A stretch of DNA of 7,422 nucleotides, from NCBI GenBank assembly GCA_965363355.1, contig CBDTTM010000126.1:1-7422 (forward strand), given 5' to 3'. Position 1 is the stretch's first letter; the number at the start of each line of letters is the position of its first letter. Of the stretch, positions 1 through 6,517 are shown piece after piece. Position numbers and translations under genes: made by a program. A model generated the notes under the pieces. That model was not told the DNA's origin. It was given only the letters and a program-made list of their open reading frames with translations, and made no database searches. Source of the DNA: CBDTTM01 sp965363355 (lineage in GTDB: Bacteria; Bacillota; Negativicutes; Selenomonadales; Selenomonadaceae).

Positions 1-713
1 ACATCCGTAGAAAAATCACCAGTCGCGACCGTCCCTAAGAAAGTAACAGACTCTTGCAGACGTGAATTGATCTGCCGAATGATTAAAAGGCCTATGCTGA
101 TTCCTAAAACTAAAGCAAAAAAAGTAAGAACTGATCCAAGAAGTGTTGATTGTTTAAGTTCTTCTTTTACTCGGAGGTTCATTTCATCGGCTTTTTGACC
201 ACTGCTTTCTGATATGGCAATCAGATTCTTAGCTAGCATATTCGATATGCTTTCAACTTCTGTCTGGAACAACCGATAGGCTTCTTGATTTTTATTTTGA
301 ACCGCTAAGTCTATGACATTTTTACTGCTAACATCAAATTTTTTCAATAAACTTTCAAATTCGCCTAAAGCTGTTTTTTCTTTTTCATCTAATGAAAGTT
401 TTGCATAATCTTGATTGTTTCGATCGATAGCTTTTCGCAGCTCTTTTATTTCTTCGGATAATCGTTTATTTTCATTGTCATCTGTTGTTATCATTAAAGC
501 AAAGGTATCAGCTTGTATGCGCCGCAAAGCCAAACGGCTTTCATAGGCCAAATTTGATTTTTTCACATCGATATTATACAAGATTTCCATATTATCGCTG
601 CTTTGTTTCAAATTCACATAACCAATACCACCGATAACGAGAATTGCTACGCAAAAAACAGTAATCAAGATATACAATTTCTGACTTACTTTTAAATTAC
701 TAAACCAGTTCAT
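1..713 (-). CDS. Methyl-accepting chemotaxis protein, N-terminal part (3' end outside window)
   Basis: This is a transmembrane chemoreceptor that would pass a ligand signal to CheA/CheW at the inner membrane. Only the first 237 codons are present; the frame stays open at the left edge. The protein opens with a short basic stretch and a first membrane helix (about residues 13-33). An extracytoplasmic, charged, all-helical region (about 35-187) follows, with the character of the four-helix-bundle MCP sensor domain (4HB_MCP). A second membrane helix lies at about 190-212, and the first HAMP helix begins with RQINSRLQESV near 213. The start is ATG at 713-711, with AGGAGGA seven nt upstream (721-727). 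The methylation and signalling domains are not visible, so a histidine kinase or diguanylate cyclase with the same sensor module cannot be fully excluded, but MCP is much the commonest architecture. A terminator separates it from polC upstream, so it should have its own promoter. I see no convincing sigma-A or sigma-28 promoter. Confidence 0.85.
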   Translation of the reverse strand, partial: MNWFSNLKVSQKLYILITVFCVAILVIGGIGYVNLKQSSDNMEILYNIDVKKSNLAYESRLALRRIQADTFALMITTDDNENKRLSEEIKELRKAIDRNNQDYAKLSLDEKEKTALGEFESLLKKFDVSSKNVIDLAVQNKNQEAYRLFQTEVESISNMLAKNLIAISESSGQKADEMNLRVKEELKQSTLLGSVLTFFALVLGISIGLLIIRQINSRLQESVTFLGTVATGDFSTD

Positions 714-720
714 GTTGCAT

Positions 721-727
721 TCCTCCT
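721..727 (-). promoter_or_regulatory. Ribosome binding site of the chemoreceptor gene
   Basis: AGGAGGA lies seven nt before the ATG at 713-711, a near-perfect Shine-Dalgarno match that fixes this start. Part of it could pair with an upstream CCTAC (746-750 read on the minus strand), giving a weak five-bp hairpin with a 16-nt loop that includes the SD. Confidence 0.8.
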
Positions 728-791
728 ACTTGTTTTATCTTCTCTGTAGGGTAGTTCTATACTAGGAAATAAATCCCTCTATTCTATCTCA

Positions 792-820
792 TTGTTTCTA
801 AAAACTTTTTCTTAGATAAT
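792..820 (+). promoter_or_regulatory. Possible sigma-A promoter on the plus strand
   Basis: TTGTTT and GATAAT with a 17-nt spacer match three of six -35 bases and five of six -10 bases. In AT-rich sequence such pairs arise by chance. It is listed only because a structured stretch with a terminator-like end lies downstream. Confidence 0.2.
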
Positions 821-859
821 AAAAGAGCCGCCCAAAAATTCGAAAATTAATGAACGGCT
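815..859 (-). terminator. Rho-independent terminator after polC
   Basis: Read on the minus strand, AGCCGTTC pairs with GGGCGGCT (eight bp, including two G-U pairs). The stem continues after a small internal mismatch into AATT-TTCG-AATT, closing on a UUCG tetraloop. The U-rich tail CTTTTATTATC follows immediately. It lies about 95 nt after the polC stop codon and before the chemoreceptor gene, so it should end the polC transcript. Confidence 0.7.
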
Positions 860-955
860 GACAAATAAGTATGTTATTTTTTTATTGCCAACAAAATGTC
901 AACATTGGCCATTTGACCCGCTGAACCCTTATAAATCAATGGTTCTTTCTTTTTT
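827..955 (+). ncRNA. Candidate small structured RNA, convergent with polC (speculative)
   Basis: On the plus strand a promoter-like pair, TTGTTT (792-797) and GATAAT (815-820), is separated by 17 nt and would start a transcript near 827. The predicted RNA of about 125 nt would contain three inverted repeats in order: 826-859, 887-909 and 923-945. It would end at the GAACC/GGTTC stem followed by TTTCTTTTTT (946-955), which is terminator-like. It would lie just beyond, and antisense to, the 3' end of polC. The -35 match is weak, and the first hairpin is already explained as the polC terminator. I do not recognise any RNA family. Confidence 0.2.
923..955 (+). terminator. Possible plus-strand terminator next to the polC 3' end
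   Basis: The GAACC (923-927) and GGTTC (941-945) arms enclose a 13-nt loop and are followed by TTTCTTTTTT. The stem is only five bp, so it is weak. It points against polC transcription and would end any rightward transcript from the intergenic region. Confidence 0.3.
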
Positions 956-3900
956 ACATAAACAATGCCATCTGATCACTTTCATTCATGCCATCTAAGC
1001 AGCCGTGTTCACGTAAAATTTCAATTGATGTCTTAGATATACCAGTCCTTTTCTTCAAATCATCAATTGATGTAAAGTCGCCGTCTTTGCGCGCCTCTAC
1101 GATGTTCTTTGCAGCATTGACGCCTACGCCGCCCAAAGCGGACAATGGTGGTAGCAGCGATTTATCATGAATGATGAATTTATCTGCCTGTGATTGATAC
1201 AAATCGACTTTTTCGACAGAATACCCTCTTAAGTACATTTCCCAGGCCAGCTCCAGCACAATCTGTAAATCCTTATCTTTAATGGACAGCGGCTTTTGGC
1301 TTTCAAGTTCATCGATTTCTTTCATTTTTTCCTTGATTGCTGTTTGTCCTTTGGCAATGAGATTTGCATCGAATTCAGCGGCACGAATAGAAAAATACGC
1401 CGCATAAAAAGCCAGTGGATAATGTACTTTACAAAAAGCAATACGATACGCCATCATTACATACGCTGTCGCATGAGCTCTTGGAAACAGATATTTTATT
1501 TTCAGGCAAGACTCGATATACCAATCCGGCGTGCCGCCTTTTTTAAGTGTCTCAATAACGTCTGGTGTGATTCCCTTACCCTTACGAACATTTTCCATGG
1601 TCTTAAAAGCCAAAAGCGGCTCTATCCCGCGATGAATCAAATACATCATGATATCGTCACGTGCCGATATCGCATCGGCCAATGTTGATGTACCATTTCG
1701 AATAAGTTCTTGTGCATTATCTAGCCACACATTGGTACCATGGGAAAATCCACTGATTCGAACCAAATCACTGAATTTTGCTGGTTTTGTATCATCAAGC
1801 ATTTGCCGGGTAAAGCGCGTACGAAATTCAGGAATCCCAAATGTACCAGAAGTACTGCCAAGTTCTTCCGGCGTCACGCCAAGTGCCGATGTCGATGAAA
1901 AAATACTCATCGTTGCTGGATCATCAAACGGAATCGTTTTTGGATCTCTATGCGTAAGATCTTCTAGCATTTTTATGACGGTCGGATCATCATGCCCGAG
2001 AATATCGAGTTTTACAAGACGATCATTGATTGAATGATAGTCAAAATGCGTAGTAATCGTCGATGTATTCTTATCATCAGCTGGCCTTTGAATCGGTGTA
2101 AAATGATGTACATCCATATTACGCGGAATAACCATGATACCACCAGGATGTTGTCCTGTTGTACGCTTTACACCCGTGCAGCCTTCCACCATATTATTGA
2201 TATAAGCGTCACGTTTTTTTAAGCCTTTTTCATCAAAATATTTACGTACATAGCCATAGGCTGTCTTATCAGCAACCGTAGCAATGGTACCAGCACGAAA
2301 TACATTATCTTTACCAAAAAGTTCTTCTGTATATTTATGGGCAACTGATTGATAGTCACCAGAAAAGTTCAAATCGATATCTGGGACTTTATCTCCGTCA
2401 AACCCCATAAATACAGCAAATGGAATATCATGTCCATCTTTGACTAATTTTGTGCTGCAAACCGGGCAGTCCTTATCTGGCAAGTCAAAACCACAGCCAT
2501 ATGAGCCATCTGTTATAAACTCGCTATATTGGCAATGCGGACAACGCCAATGCGGTGGCAAAGGATTTACTTCGGTGATATCGGTCATCGTGGCGACGAA
2601 AGAGGAACCTACAGAACCTCGCGACCCAACCAAATAACCATCATCCAAGGACTTTCTTACAAGCTTATGGGCAATGAGATACAGCACCGCAAAACCATGC
2701 CCAATAATAGAAGTCAATTCTAAATCCAAACGATCTTGAACGACTTGAGGAAGATTTTCACCATATAGAAAACGTGCCGTCTCATAACTCATATCGCGAA
2801 TCTGTTCTTCTGCTCCAGGAATCATCGGGGAATATAAATCATCTGGAATCGGTTTGAATACTTCTACCATATCAGCAATTCGCCGCGGATTTGTAACAAC
2901 CGCCTCGTAAGCCTCTTTTTCACCTAAGTACTCAAATTCTGCAAGCATTTCCTCTGTTGTACGCAAATAAAGCGGTGGCTGCATATCTGCATCACTGAAA
3001 CCCTTGCCCTTCATTAAAATTGCACGATAAATTTGGTCCTCAGGATCAAGAAAATGCACATCACACGTAGCAATCAGCATTTTACCAAGTTTTTTAGCCA
3101 GTTCTGCAACTTTCAAATTGATTTTTACCAAATCTTGATCGTTTTGGATATGCGGAAAATCTTCACTTCGAACCAAGAATTCATTATTGCCAATTGGCTG
3201 GATTTCCAGATAATCATAGAATTGGGCAATCTTAATCAATTCATCATCTGTCTGTCCTGCAACGATAGCCCGCATCAATTCACCAGCTTCACAAGCTGAA
3301 CCGACAATAATGCCTTCACGATACTCTTCAATGATTTTGCGGGGAAGTCTAGGTTGTTTATGCAGATAACGTAAATGCGCTAAGGATACCATTTTATAGA
3401 GATTACAAAGGCCTGCCGGATTTTTGGCCAATAAAATGATATGATTCGCCCTTTTTTGCTGATAATCTTCACCGACGAGATATCCTTCCATACCGTAGAT
3501 GATCTTGATGTCGAGTTTATTGGCTTTCAATACTTTTGCAGCTTCTGGAAAAGCTTGCACTACACCATGATCCGTTATGGCAATGGCTGGCCAGCCCCAG
3601 CGCGCAGCTGTCGTCACCAGCTTTTTAACCGAAACCACGGCATCCATATTGCTCATATGTGTATGGGCATGGAGTTCCACTCGTTTTTCTGCGGCGTGAT
3701 CTTCTCTTTGCTTGATTGTATTTCTATATAAGCTATCAACAAAAACAACAAAATCATTTTGAAAGGTGTCAAACCGGATAGAGCCCTTTATTTTTACAGC
3801 CATCCCATTTGCCATGTTGTTTTGGACACGTTCAAATTCATCTTTATCTTTAAAGAATGTTTTGCAGCTTATGCCATCTGTGTCATCAGCAAGCGAAAAC

Positions 3901-4673
3901 GTAAGAAGTTTTGTTCCTGTTTTAAATTCACGGACATCAAAGGTCCCGACTGTTCCAGCTAATACAACATTCTTCATTTCACCATCGAGTTCACTGATTG
4001 CAACCGGATCTCCTTGAATATTCTTTCCAAAAATAAGTGGCGAACCCGTTTTGGTTTCCGTTGTTTTCCCACCGGCCGTAGGAGCAGGCTCCTGCCTTTT
4101 TTGTTCTTGCTGCAATGTCTCTAAGTATTCAGCTGTCATAAAATCATCTACAGCCGCAACTGCAGCAGCGTCTGCTGTTTTGCAAGCAATTTCACAAGTA
4201 AAGCCAAGTAAATCCTTAATGGCTTTCTTCATCATGCGAATAACCGAATGAGCCTGCAAGATTTCTTCGGCCAGTACACCATATACTTCAATGATCAAAG
4301 TATTTCCATCAAAATGTCGTTTAGCCTTCATCAATAGATGCGTGACCGTTGGATTGCCATCTGCACTGACTTTAAGTATCTTGCTCCATATTTTTTCAAT
4401 GCTGCTTTCTAAATCAACAACGTCTTGATAAAAAACGACTTGCCGAATTTTGCATTTTTTAGCAATATGTTCCGCAGCTGTATCAAGCAGCTGCTGTGGC
4501 AGCCTGTTTTGTGTTTGCAGCAAAATTTCCCAGGAAGTATCCCGCAGACTGATTTCCACATGTTTGATCATGCATTGCTGCAAAAATCTTTTTTCGTCCT
4601 CTGCAAGCGGCAACCCGCGTACCAGCTGCCAAAAGTCATTTCCTTCACGAGGAATAATACAATATTTTTGCAT
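954..4673 (-). CDS. polC: PolC-type DNA polymerase III alpha subunit lacking the inserted proofreading exonuclease domain
   Basis: This is the replicative DNA polymerase of the chromosome, about 1239 aa from this start. Domain order: N-terminal domain (1-180), Gln/Lys/Thr-rich linker (about 186-215), OB fold (231-316), PHP domain (331-551), polymerase core, helix-hairpin-helix region (about 1178-1200) and C-terminal clamp motif QMALF (1234-1238). The catalytic aspartates are D765 and D767 in PDIDLNF and D890 in KLDILG. A zinc-finger-like cysteine set is at C711, C714, C736 and C739, with C727 between. The long polymerase motifs GSRGSVGSSFVATMT and GCTGVKRTTGQHPGG are intact. Typical PolC has about 1430 residues; the deficit of about 190 equals the DnaQ-like exonuclease normally inserted in PHP after YGxEaxLV. 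Here residues 393-400 pass almost directly to the next PHP strand (NHIILLAKN). I chose ATG 4673-4671 because AAGAGAGG lies ten nt upstream. An in-frame ATG at 4700 (1248 aa) has no Shine-Dalgarno and sits at the predicted transcription start. Confidence 0.96.
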   Translation of the reverse strand: MQKYCIIPREGNDFWQLVRGLPLAEDEKRFLQQCMIKHVEISLRDTSWEILLQTQNRLPQQLLDTAAEHIAKKCKIRQVVFYQDVVDLESSIEKIWSKILKVSADGNPTVTHLLMKAKRHFDGNTLIIEVYGVLAEEILQAHSVIRMMKKAIKDLLGFTCEIACKTADAAAVAAVDDFMTAEYLETLQQEQKRQEPAPTAGGKTTETKTGSPLIFGKNIQGDPVAISELDGEMKNVVLAGTVGTFDVREFKTGTKLLTFSLADDTDGISCKTFFKDKDEFERVQNNMANGMAVKIKGSIRFDTFQNDFVVFVDSLYRNTIKQREDHAAEKRVELHAHTHMSNMDAVVSVKKLVTTAARWGWPAIAITDHGVVQAFPEAAKVLKANKLDIKIIYGMEGYLVGEDYQQKRANHIILLAKNPAGLCNLYKMVSLAHLRYLHKQPRLPRKIIEEYREGIIVGSACEAGELMRAIVAGQTDDELIKIAQFYDYLEIQPIGNNEFLVRSEDFPHIQNDQDLVKINLKVAELAKKLGKMLIATCDVHFLDPEDQIYRAILMKGKGFSDADMQPPLYLRTTEEMLAEFEYLGEKEAYEAVVTNPRRIADMVEVFKPIPDDLYSPMIPGAEEQIRDMSYETARFLYGENLPQVVQDRLDLELTSIIGHGFAVLYLIAHKLVRKSLDDGYLVGSRGSVGSSFVATMTDITEVNPLPPHWRCPHCQYSEFITDGSYGCGFDLPDKDCPVCSTKLVKDGHDIPFAVFMGFDGDKVPDIDLNFSGDYQSVAHKYTEELFGKDNVFRAGTIATVADKTAYGYVRKYFDEKGLKKRDAYINNMVEGCTGVKRTTGQHPGGIMVIPRNMDVHHFTPIQRPADDKNTSTITTHFDYHSINDRLVKLDILGHDDPTVIKMLEDLTHRDPKTIPFDDPATMSIFSSTSALGVTPEELGSTSGTFGIPEFRTRFTRQMLDDTKPAKFSDLVRISGFSHGTNVWLDNAQELIRNGTSTLADAISARDDIMMYLIHRGIEPLLAFKTMENVRKGKGITPDVIETLKKGGTPDWYIESCLKIKYLFPRAHATAYVMMAYRIAFCKVHYPLAFYAAYFSIRAAEFDANLIAKGQTAIKEKMKEIDELESQKPLSIKDKDLQIVLELAWEMYLRGYSVEKVDLYQSQADKFIIHDKSLLPPLSALGGVGVNAAKNIVEARKDGDFTSIDDLKKRTGISKTSIEILREHGCLDGMNESDQMALFM

Positions 4674-4683
4674 ACTTACCGAG

Positions 4684-4691
4684 CCTCTCTT
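4684..4691 (-). promoter_or_regulatory. Ribosome binding site deciding the polC start
   Basis: AAGAGAGG lies ten nt before the ATG at 4673-4671. It is downstream of the alternative ATG at 4700, whose own upstream sequence is AAATAAAAAGC with no SD. This favours the shorter protein. Confidence 0.6.
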
Positions 4692-4708
4692 ATGATCCAT
4701 TGCTTTTT

Positions 4709-4737
4709 ATTTTATCATAAAAATTGCTTCCTGCCTG
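4709..4737 (-). promoter_or_regulatory. Extended -10 promoter for polC
   Basis: On the minus strand, TGATAAAAT (4717-4709) is an extended -10 element: TG, one base, then five of six TATAAT bases. With a 17-nt spacer the -35 position reads CAGGCA (4737-4732), a weak match that an extended -10 can tolerate. Transcription would start near 4702, giving a leader of about 29 nt before the ATG at 4673. It lies directly behind the upstream terminator, consistent with polC being its own transcription unit. Confidence 0.5.
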
Positions 4738-4747
4738 ATTATTTTAT

Positions 4748-4789
4748 AAAAAAAAAGGAACTGTCATTAAAATATTTCAGTTGCCTTTT
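4748..4789 (-). terminator. Rho-independent terminator after the cobalamin cluster
   Basis: On the minus strand, GGCAACTG pairs with CAGTTCC (seven bp with one bulged C) around a 14-nt AT-rich loop. An unbroken run of nine T (4756-4748) follows. The flanking AAAA/TTTT can extend the stem. It begins about 11 nt after the cobC-like stop codon and separates that operon from polC. Rightward activity is less likely because the T-run on that side is only four long. Confidence 0.8.
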
Positions 4790-4800
4790 CTTGCATTTTA

Positions 4801-5424
4801 TTATTTTTTTGCACATGCATTCTTTAAATGCGCCGTACTGTTGAGCAATTCGACAAGCCTGTGTTCTTCATCATACCGAATGATATTTACCGCAGTATTA
4901 TCTTGCCGGATGGACCAAAGATATTGCAGTGGCATATGAAGTGCCTCGGCCAAAATCGTGCGAATAATAGCACCATGTGCTGCCACAACGACATTTTCTC
5001 CCGGATGATTTCTAACAATCTCCTGTAAAGATGCCATGCCACGAGCTTGTACCATAGCGAAGGATTCGCCAGCTGGAATCACAGTTCTTTCCGGATTGCT
5101 GAAAAAAGTTTTACCAGCATCTGGCCAAGAAGTAGTAATTTCTTTATAGGTCTTACCTTCCCAGTCACCAAAGTCAATTTCGCGCAGTCCCTTTCTAGCC
5201 TGTACTTTCAAACCAAATGCGTCAGCAACGCAAGCTGCTGTATGATAAGCTCTTTGCAAATCACTAGCATACACAGCCGAAACATTTGTTTCAGGAAAAC
5301 CTGCGGCCAAAAGTTTAGCCTGCTCAAAGCCTAGTTCGGATAACTCGATATCGGACTGTCCTTGATATCGGCCTAATACATTCCATTTTGTCTGTCCGTG
5401 ACGAATCAAAAAAATCTTAGTCAT
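4801..5424 (-). CDS. cobC: Histidine phosphatase family protein, probable alpha-ribazole phosphatase
   Basis: This 207-aa protein is a cytoplasmic histidine phosphatase (phosphoglycerate-mutase-like fold). The phosphohistidine motif is IRHGQT with R8 and H9. Supporting active-site residues are R58 in ASDLQRAYHTA, E82 in LREIDFGDWEG and H150 in AAHG, so all the usual catalytic positions are present. The length is normal for the family. The fold alone does not fix the substrate. The assignment to alpha-ribazole-5'-phosphate (or the equivalent phosphatase step of cobalamin nucleotide-loop assembly) rests on its position behind cobD, which it overlaps by eight nt. In Salmonella cobC and cobD are also neighbours. 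The start ATG (5424-5422) has AGAGGGG ten nt upstream (5435-5441), inside the end of cobD, and translational coupling is likely. The main alternatives are a broad-specificity phosphatase or a cofactor-dependent phosphoglycerate mutase. The latter is less likely because those enzymes are usually longer (about 230-250 aa). Confidence 0.78.
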   Translation of the reverse strand: MTKIFLIRHGQTKWNVLGRYQGQSDIELSELGFEQAKLLAAGFPETNVSAVYASDLQRAYHTAACVADAFGLKVQARKGLREIDFGDWEGKTYKEITTSWPDAGKTFFSNPERTVIPAGESFAMVQARGMASLQEIVRNHPGENVVVAAHGAIIRTILAEALHMPLQYLWSIRQDNTAVNIIRYDEEHRLVELLNSTAHLKNACAKK

Positions 5425-6517
5425 ATGAAGTGTTCCCCTCTAAAATTTCTCGCATTGCATACAATAAGAACTCATTATCTTCTTTTGTTTTTACCGCTAT
5501 CCGGACATGATACTCATCAAGGCCGGGATAATTACTGCAATCGCGAATCAATATATTTTTTTCAAGCATTGCCCGCCGAAAAGCTGCGGCCGAAAATCCG
5601 GCAGCCTTTAAGTCGAGCAAGATAAAATTGACGGTTGGCTCATATACAACCAATCCCTCTATTTTTTTGAGATTTATATATACATAGTGTTTCTGTTCAG
5701 CAATATAGGCAATGCTTTTTTTTAAGTATTCCGTCTGTTGCAATGCTGCAACACCCGCTTTTTGCGCTAAAAAATTGACATTCCATGGATCTTTTGCCAG
5801 ATCCAACTGCTTTGCTAAAGCGGGAGTTGTTGCGGCAAAACCTAAGCGCAATCCAGGAATTGCATGGATTTTAGTTAAAGACTGCAATAAGAATAGATTA
5901 TCATACGCTGCAAGCATGCCTGTACAGCTATATTTTTCTTTTCGTTCGACGAAATCCATAAAAGACTCATCCACGACGACCAAGCAATTTTCTTTATTTG
6001 CTCGTTCAACAATCCGCTTTATTTCCTCAACCGTAAGCAAGTTCCCGGTCGGATTGTTAGGATTGCCAAGGACCAAACAGTCCATACCGTGCAGCAAATC
6101 ACAAATATCATCGATCTGCAAAGAAAAGCTTTGGTTTGCAGCTAAGCGGTGATATACAATCTCCGCTTTAGCTGCCCTAGCCGCTCGCTCATACTCACTA
6201 AAAGACGGAACGGGAATGAGTATTTTACGCGGGCGCATTGTTTGAAACAAAACGTATAAAAGCTCTGCAGCTCCATTTCCAAGGACTATGCCGTCTTTAT
6301 CGATTCCATAAAAATGGGACAACGCCTCCCGTAGGTCCATTCCTTCAGGGTCTGGATAATGAATGATCCCTGCGATATTTTCTTCAATAGCGTGCTGAAC
6401 TTTTGCATTGAGGCCTAAAGGATTGATGTTAGCACTAAAGTCAAACAAACGTTCTTTTTTATTTTTTTGCCTTTGGACCTCATAAATATTACCGCCATGT
6501 GTGAATTTTTGCTGCAC
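5417..6517 (-). CDS. cobD: Threonine-phosphate decarboxylase (PLP-dependent, cobalamin synthesis)
   Basis: This 366-aa fold-type I PLP enzyme is related to histidinol-phosphate aminotransferase. In cobalamin synthesis CobD decarboxylates L-threonine-O-3-phosphate to (R)-1-amino-2-propanol phosphate, which CbiB joins to the corrin ring. Visible motifs are FSANINPLG (27-35), typical of CobD; NPNNPTG (152-158); VVDESFMDF (181-189), with D183 for the pyridine nitrogen; SLTKIHAIPGLRLGF, with K216 as the PLP Schiff-base lysine and R224 for the phosphate; and HVRIAV with R339 for the substrate carboxylate or phosphate. The start is GTG at 6517-6515, supported by AGGGG six nt upstream (6524-6528). 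No later in-frame Met occurs before residue 60, and the conserved N-terminal motif requires an early start. It overlaps pduX by 29 nt and the cobC-like gene by eight nt. A histidinol-phosphate aminotransferase (HisC) is the alternative, but the SANINPLG motif and the neighbouring threonine kinase favour CobD. Confidence 0.9.
   Translation of the reverse strand: MQQKFTHGGNIYEVQRQKNKKERLFDFSANINPLGLNAKVQHAIEENIAGIIHYPDPEGMDLREALSHFYGIDKDGIVLGNGAAELLYVLFQTMRPRKILIPVPSFSEYERAARAAKAEIVYHRLAANQSFSLQIDDICDLLHGMDCLVLGNPNNPTGNLLTVEEIKRIVERANKENCLVVVDESFMDFVERKEKYSCTGMLAAYDNLFLLQSLTKIHAIPGLRLGFAATTPALAKQLDLAKDPWNVNFLAQKAGVAALQQTEYLKKSIAYIAEQKHYVYINLKKIEGLVVYEPTVNFILLDLKAAGFSAAAFRRAMLEKNILIRDCSNYPGLDEYHVRIAVKTKEDNEFLLYAMREILEGNTSYD

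Larger units (their letters stand above)
714..953. other. Intergenic region between polC and the chemoreceptor gene, rich in inverted repeats
   Basis: No gene is supported here on either strand. Besides the polC terminator (815-859) and the chemoreceptor RBS, it holds an imperfect palindrome at 887-909 (GCCAA...TTGGC, with the inner dyad AATGTTGACATT on the minus strand). It also holds a GAACC/GGTTC stem at 923-945 that is followed on the plus strand by TTTCTTTTTT. I see no c-di-GMP riboswitch consensus, tRNA or repeat array. Confidence 0.6.

Noticed and set aside
714..825. Search for a c-di-GMP riboswitch or flagellar sigma-28 promoter ahead of the chemoreceptor gene
   Set aside because: Neither the conserved GEMM core nor a TAAA-N15-GCCGATAA-like element is visible. 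TAGAAT and TATAGA occur, but without a good -35.
826..859. Inverted repeat as the end of a transposon or MITE
   Set aside because: There is no partner copy, target duplication or transposase remnant in the window. The UUCG loop and T-rich tail fit a terminator of polC better.
874..975. A 33-codon open frame on the minus strand past the polC stop, with protein-like composition (ends DILLAIKK)
   Set aside because: It has no credible start with an SD, it overlaps the polC end out of frame, and an open stretch this short is expected by chance. PolC already ends at its proper clamp motif, so it is not a lost polC tail.
954..4673. DnaE-type alpha subunit instead of PolC, as an explanation for the missing exonuclease
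   Set aside because: The OB fold precedes the PHP domain, the zinc-finger cysteine set is present, and the palm motifs (PDIDLNFSGDYQ, GCTGVKRTTGQHPGG) are those of PolC. DnaE has a different domain order.
4425..4844. Plus-strand open frame of 139 codons
   Set aside because: It lies antisense to the polC N-terminus, crosses the terminator region and the end of the cobC-like gene, and has no recognisable domain. It is a shadow of the genes on the other strand.
5712..6152. Plus-strand open frame of 146 codons
   Set aside because: It is entirely antisense to cobD, whose conserved PLP motifs lie in this stretch. It has no domain of its own.
5417..6517. Histidinol-phosphate aminotransferase (hisC)
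   Set aside because: It has the same fold and PLP motifs, but the SANINPLG N-terminal motif and the flanking pduX and cobC-like genes point to threonine-phosphate decarboxylase.
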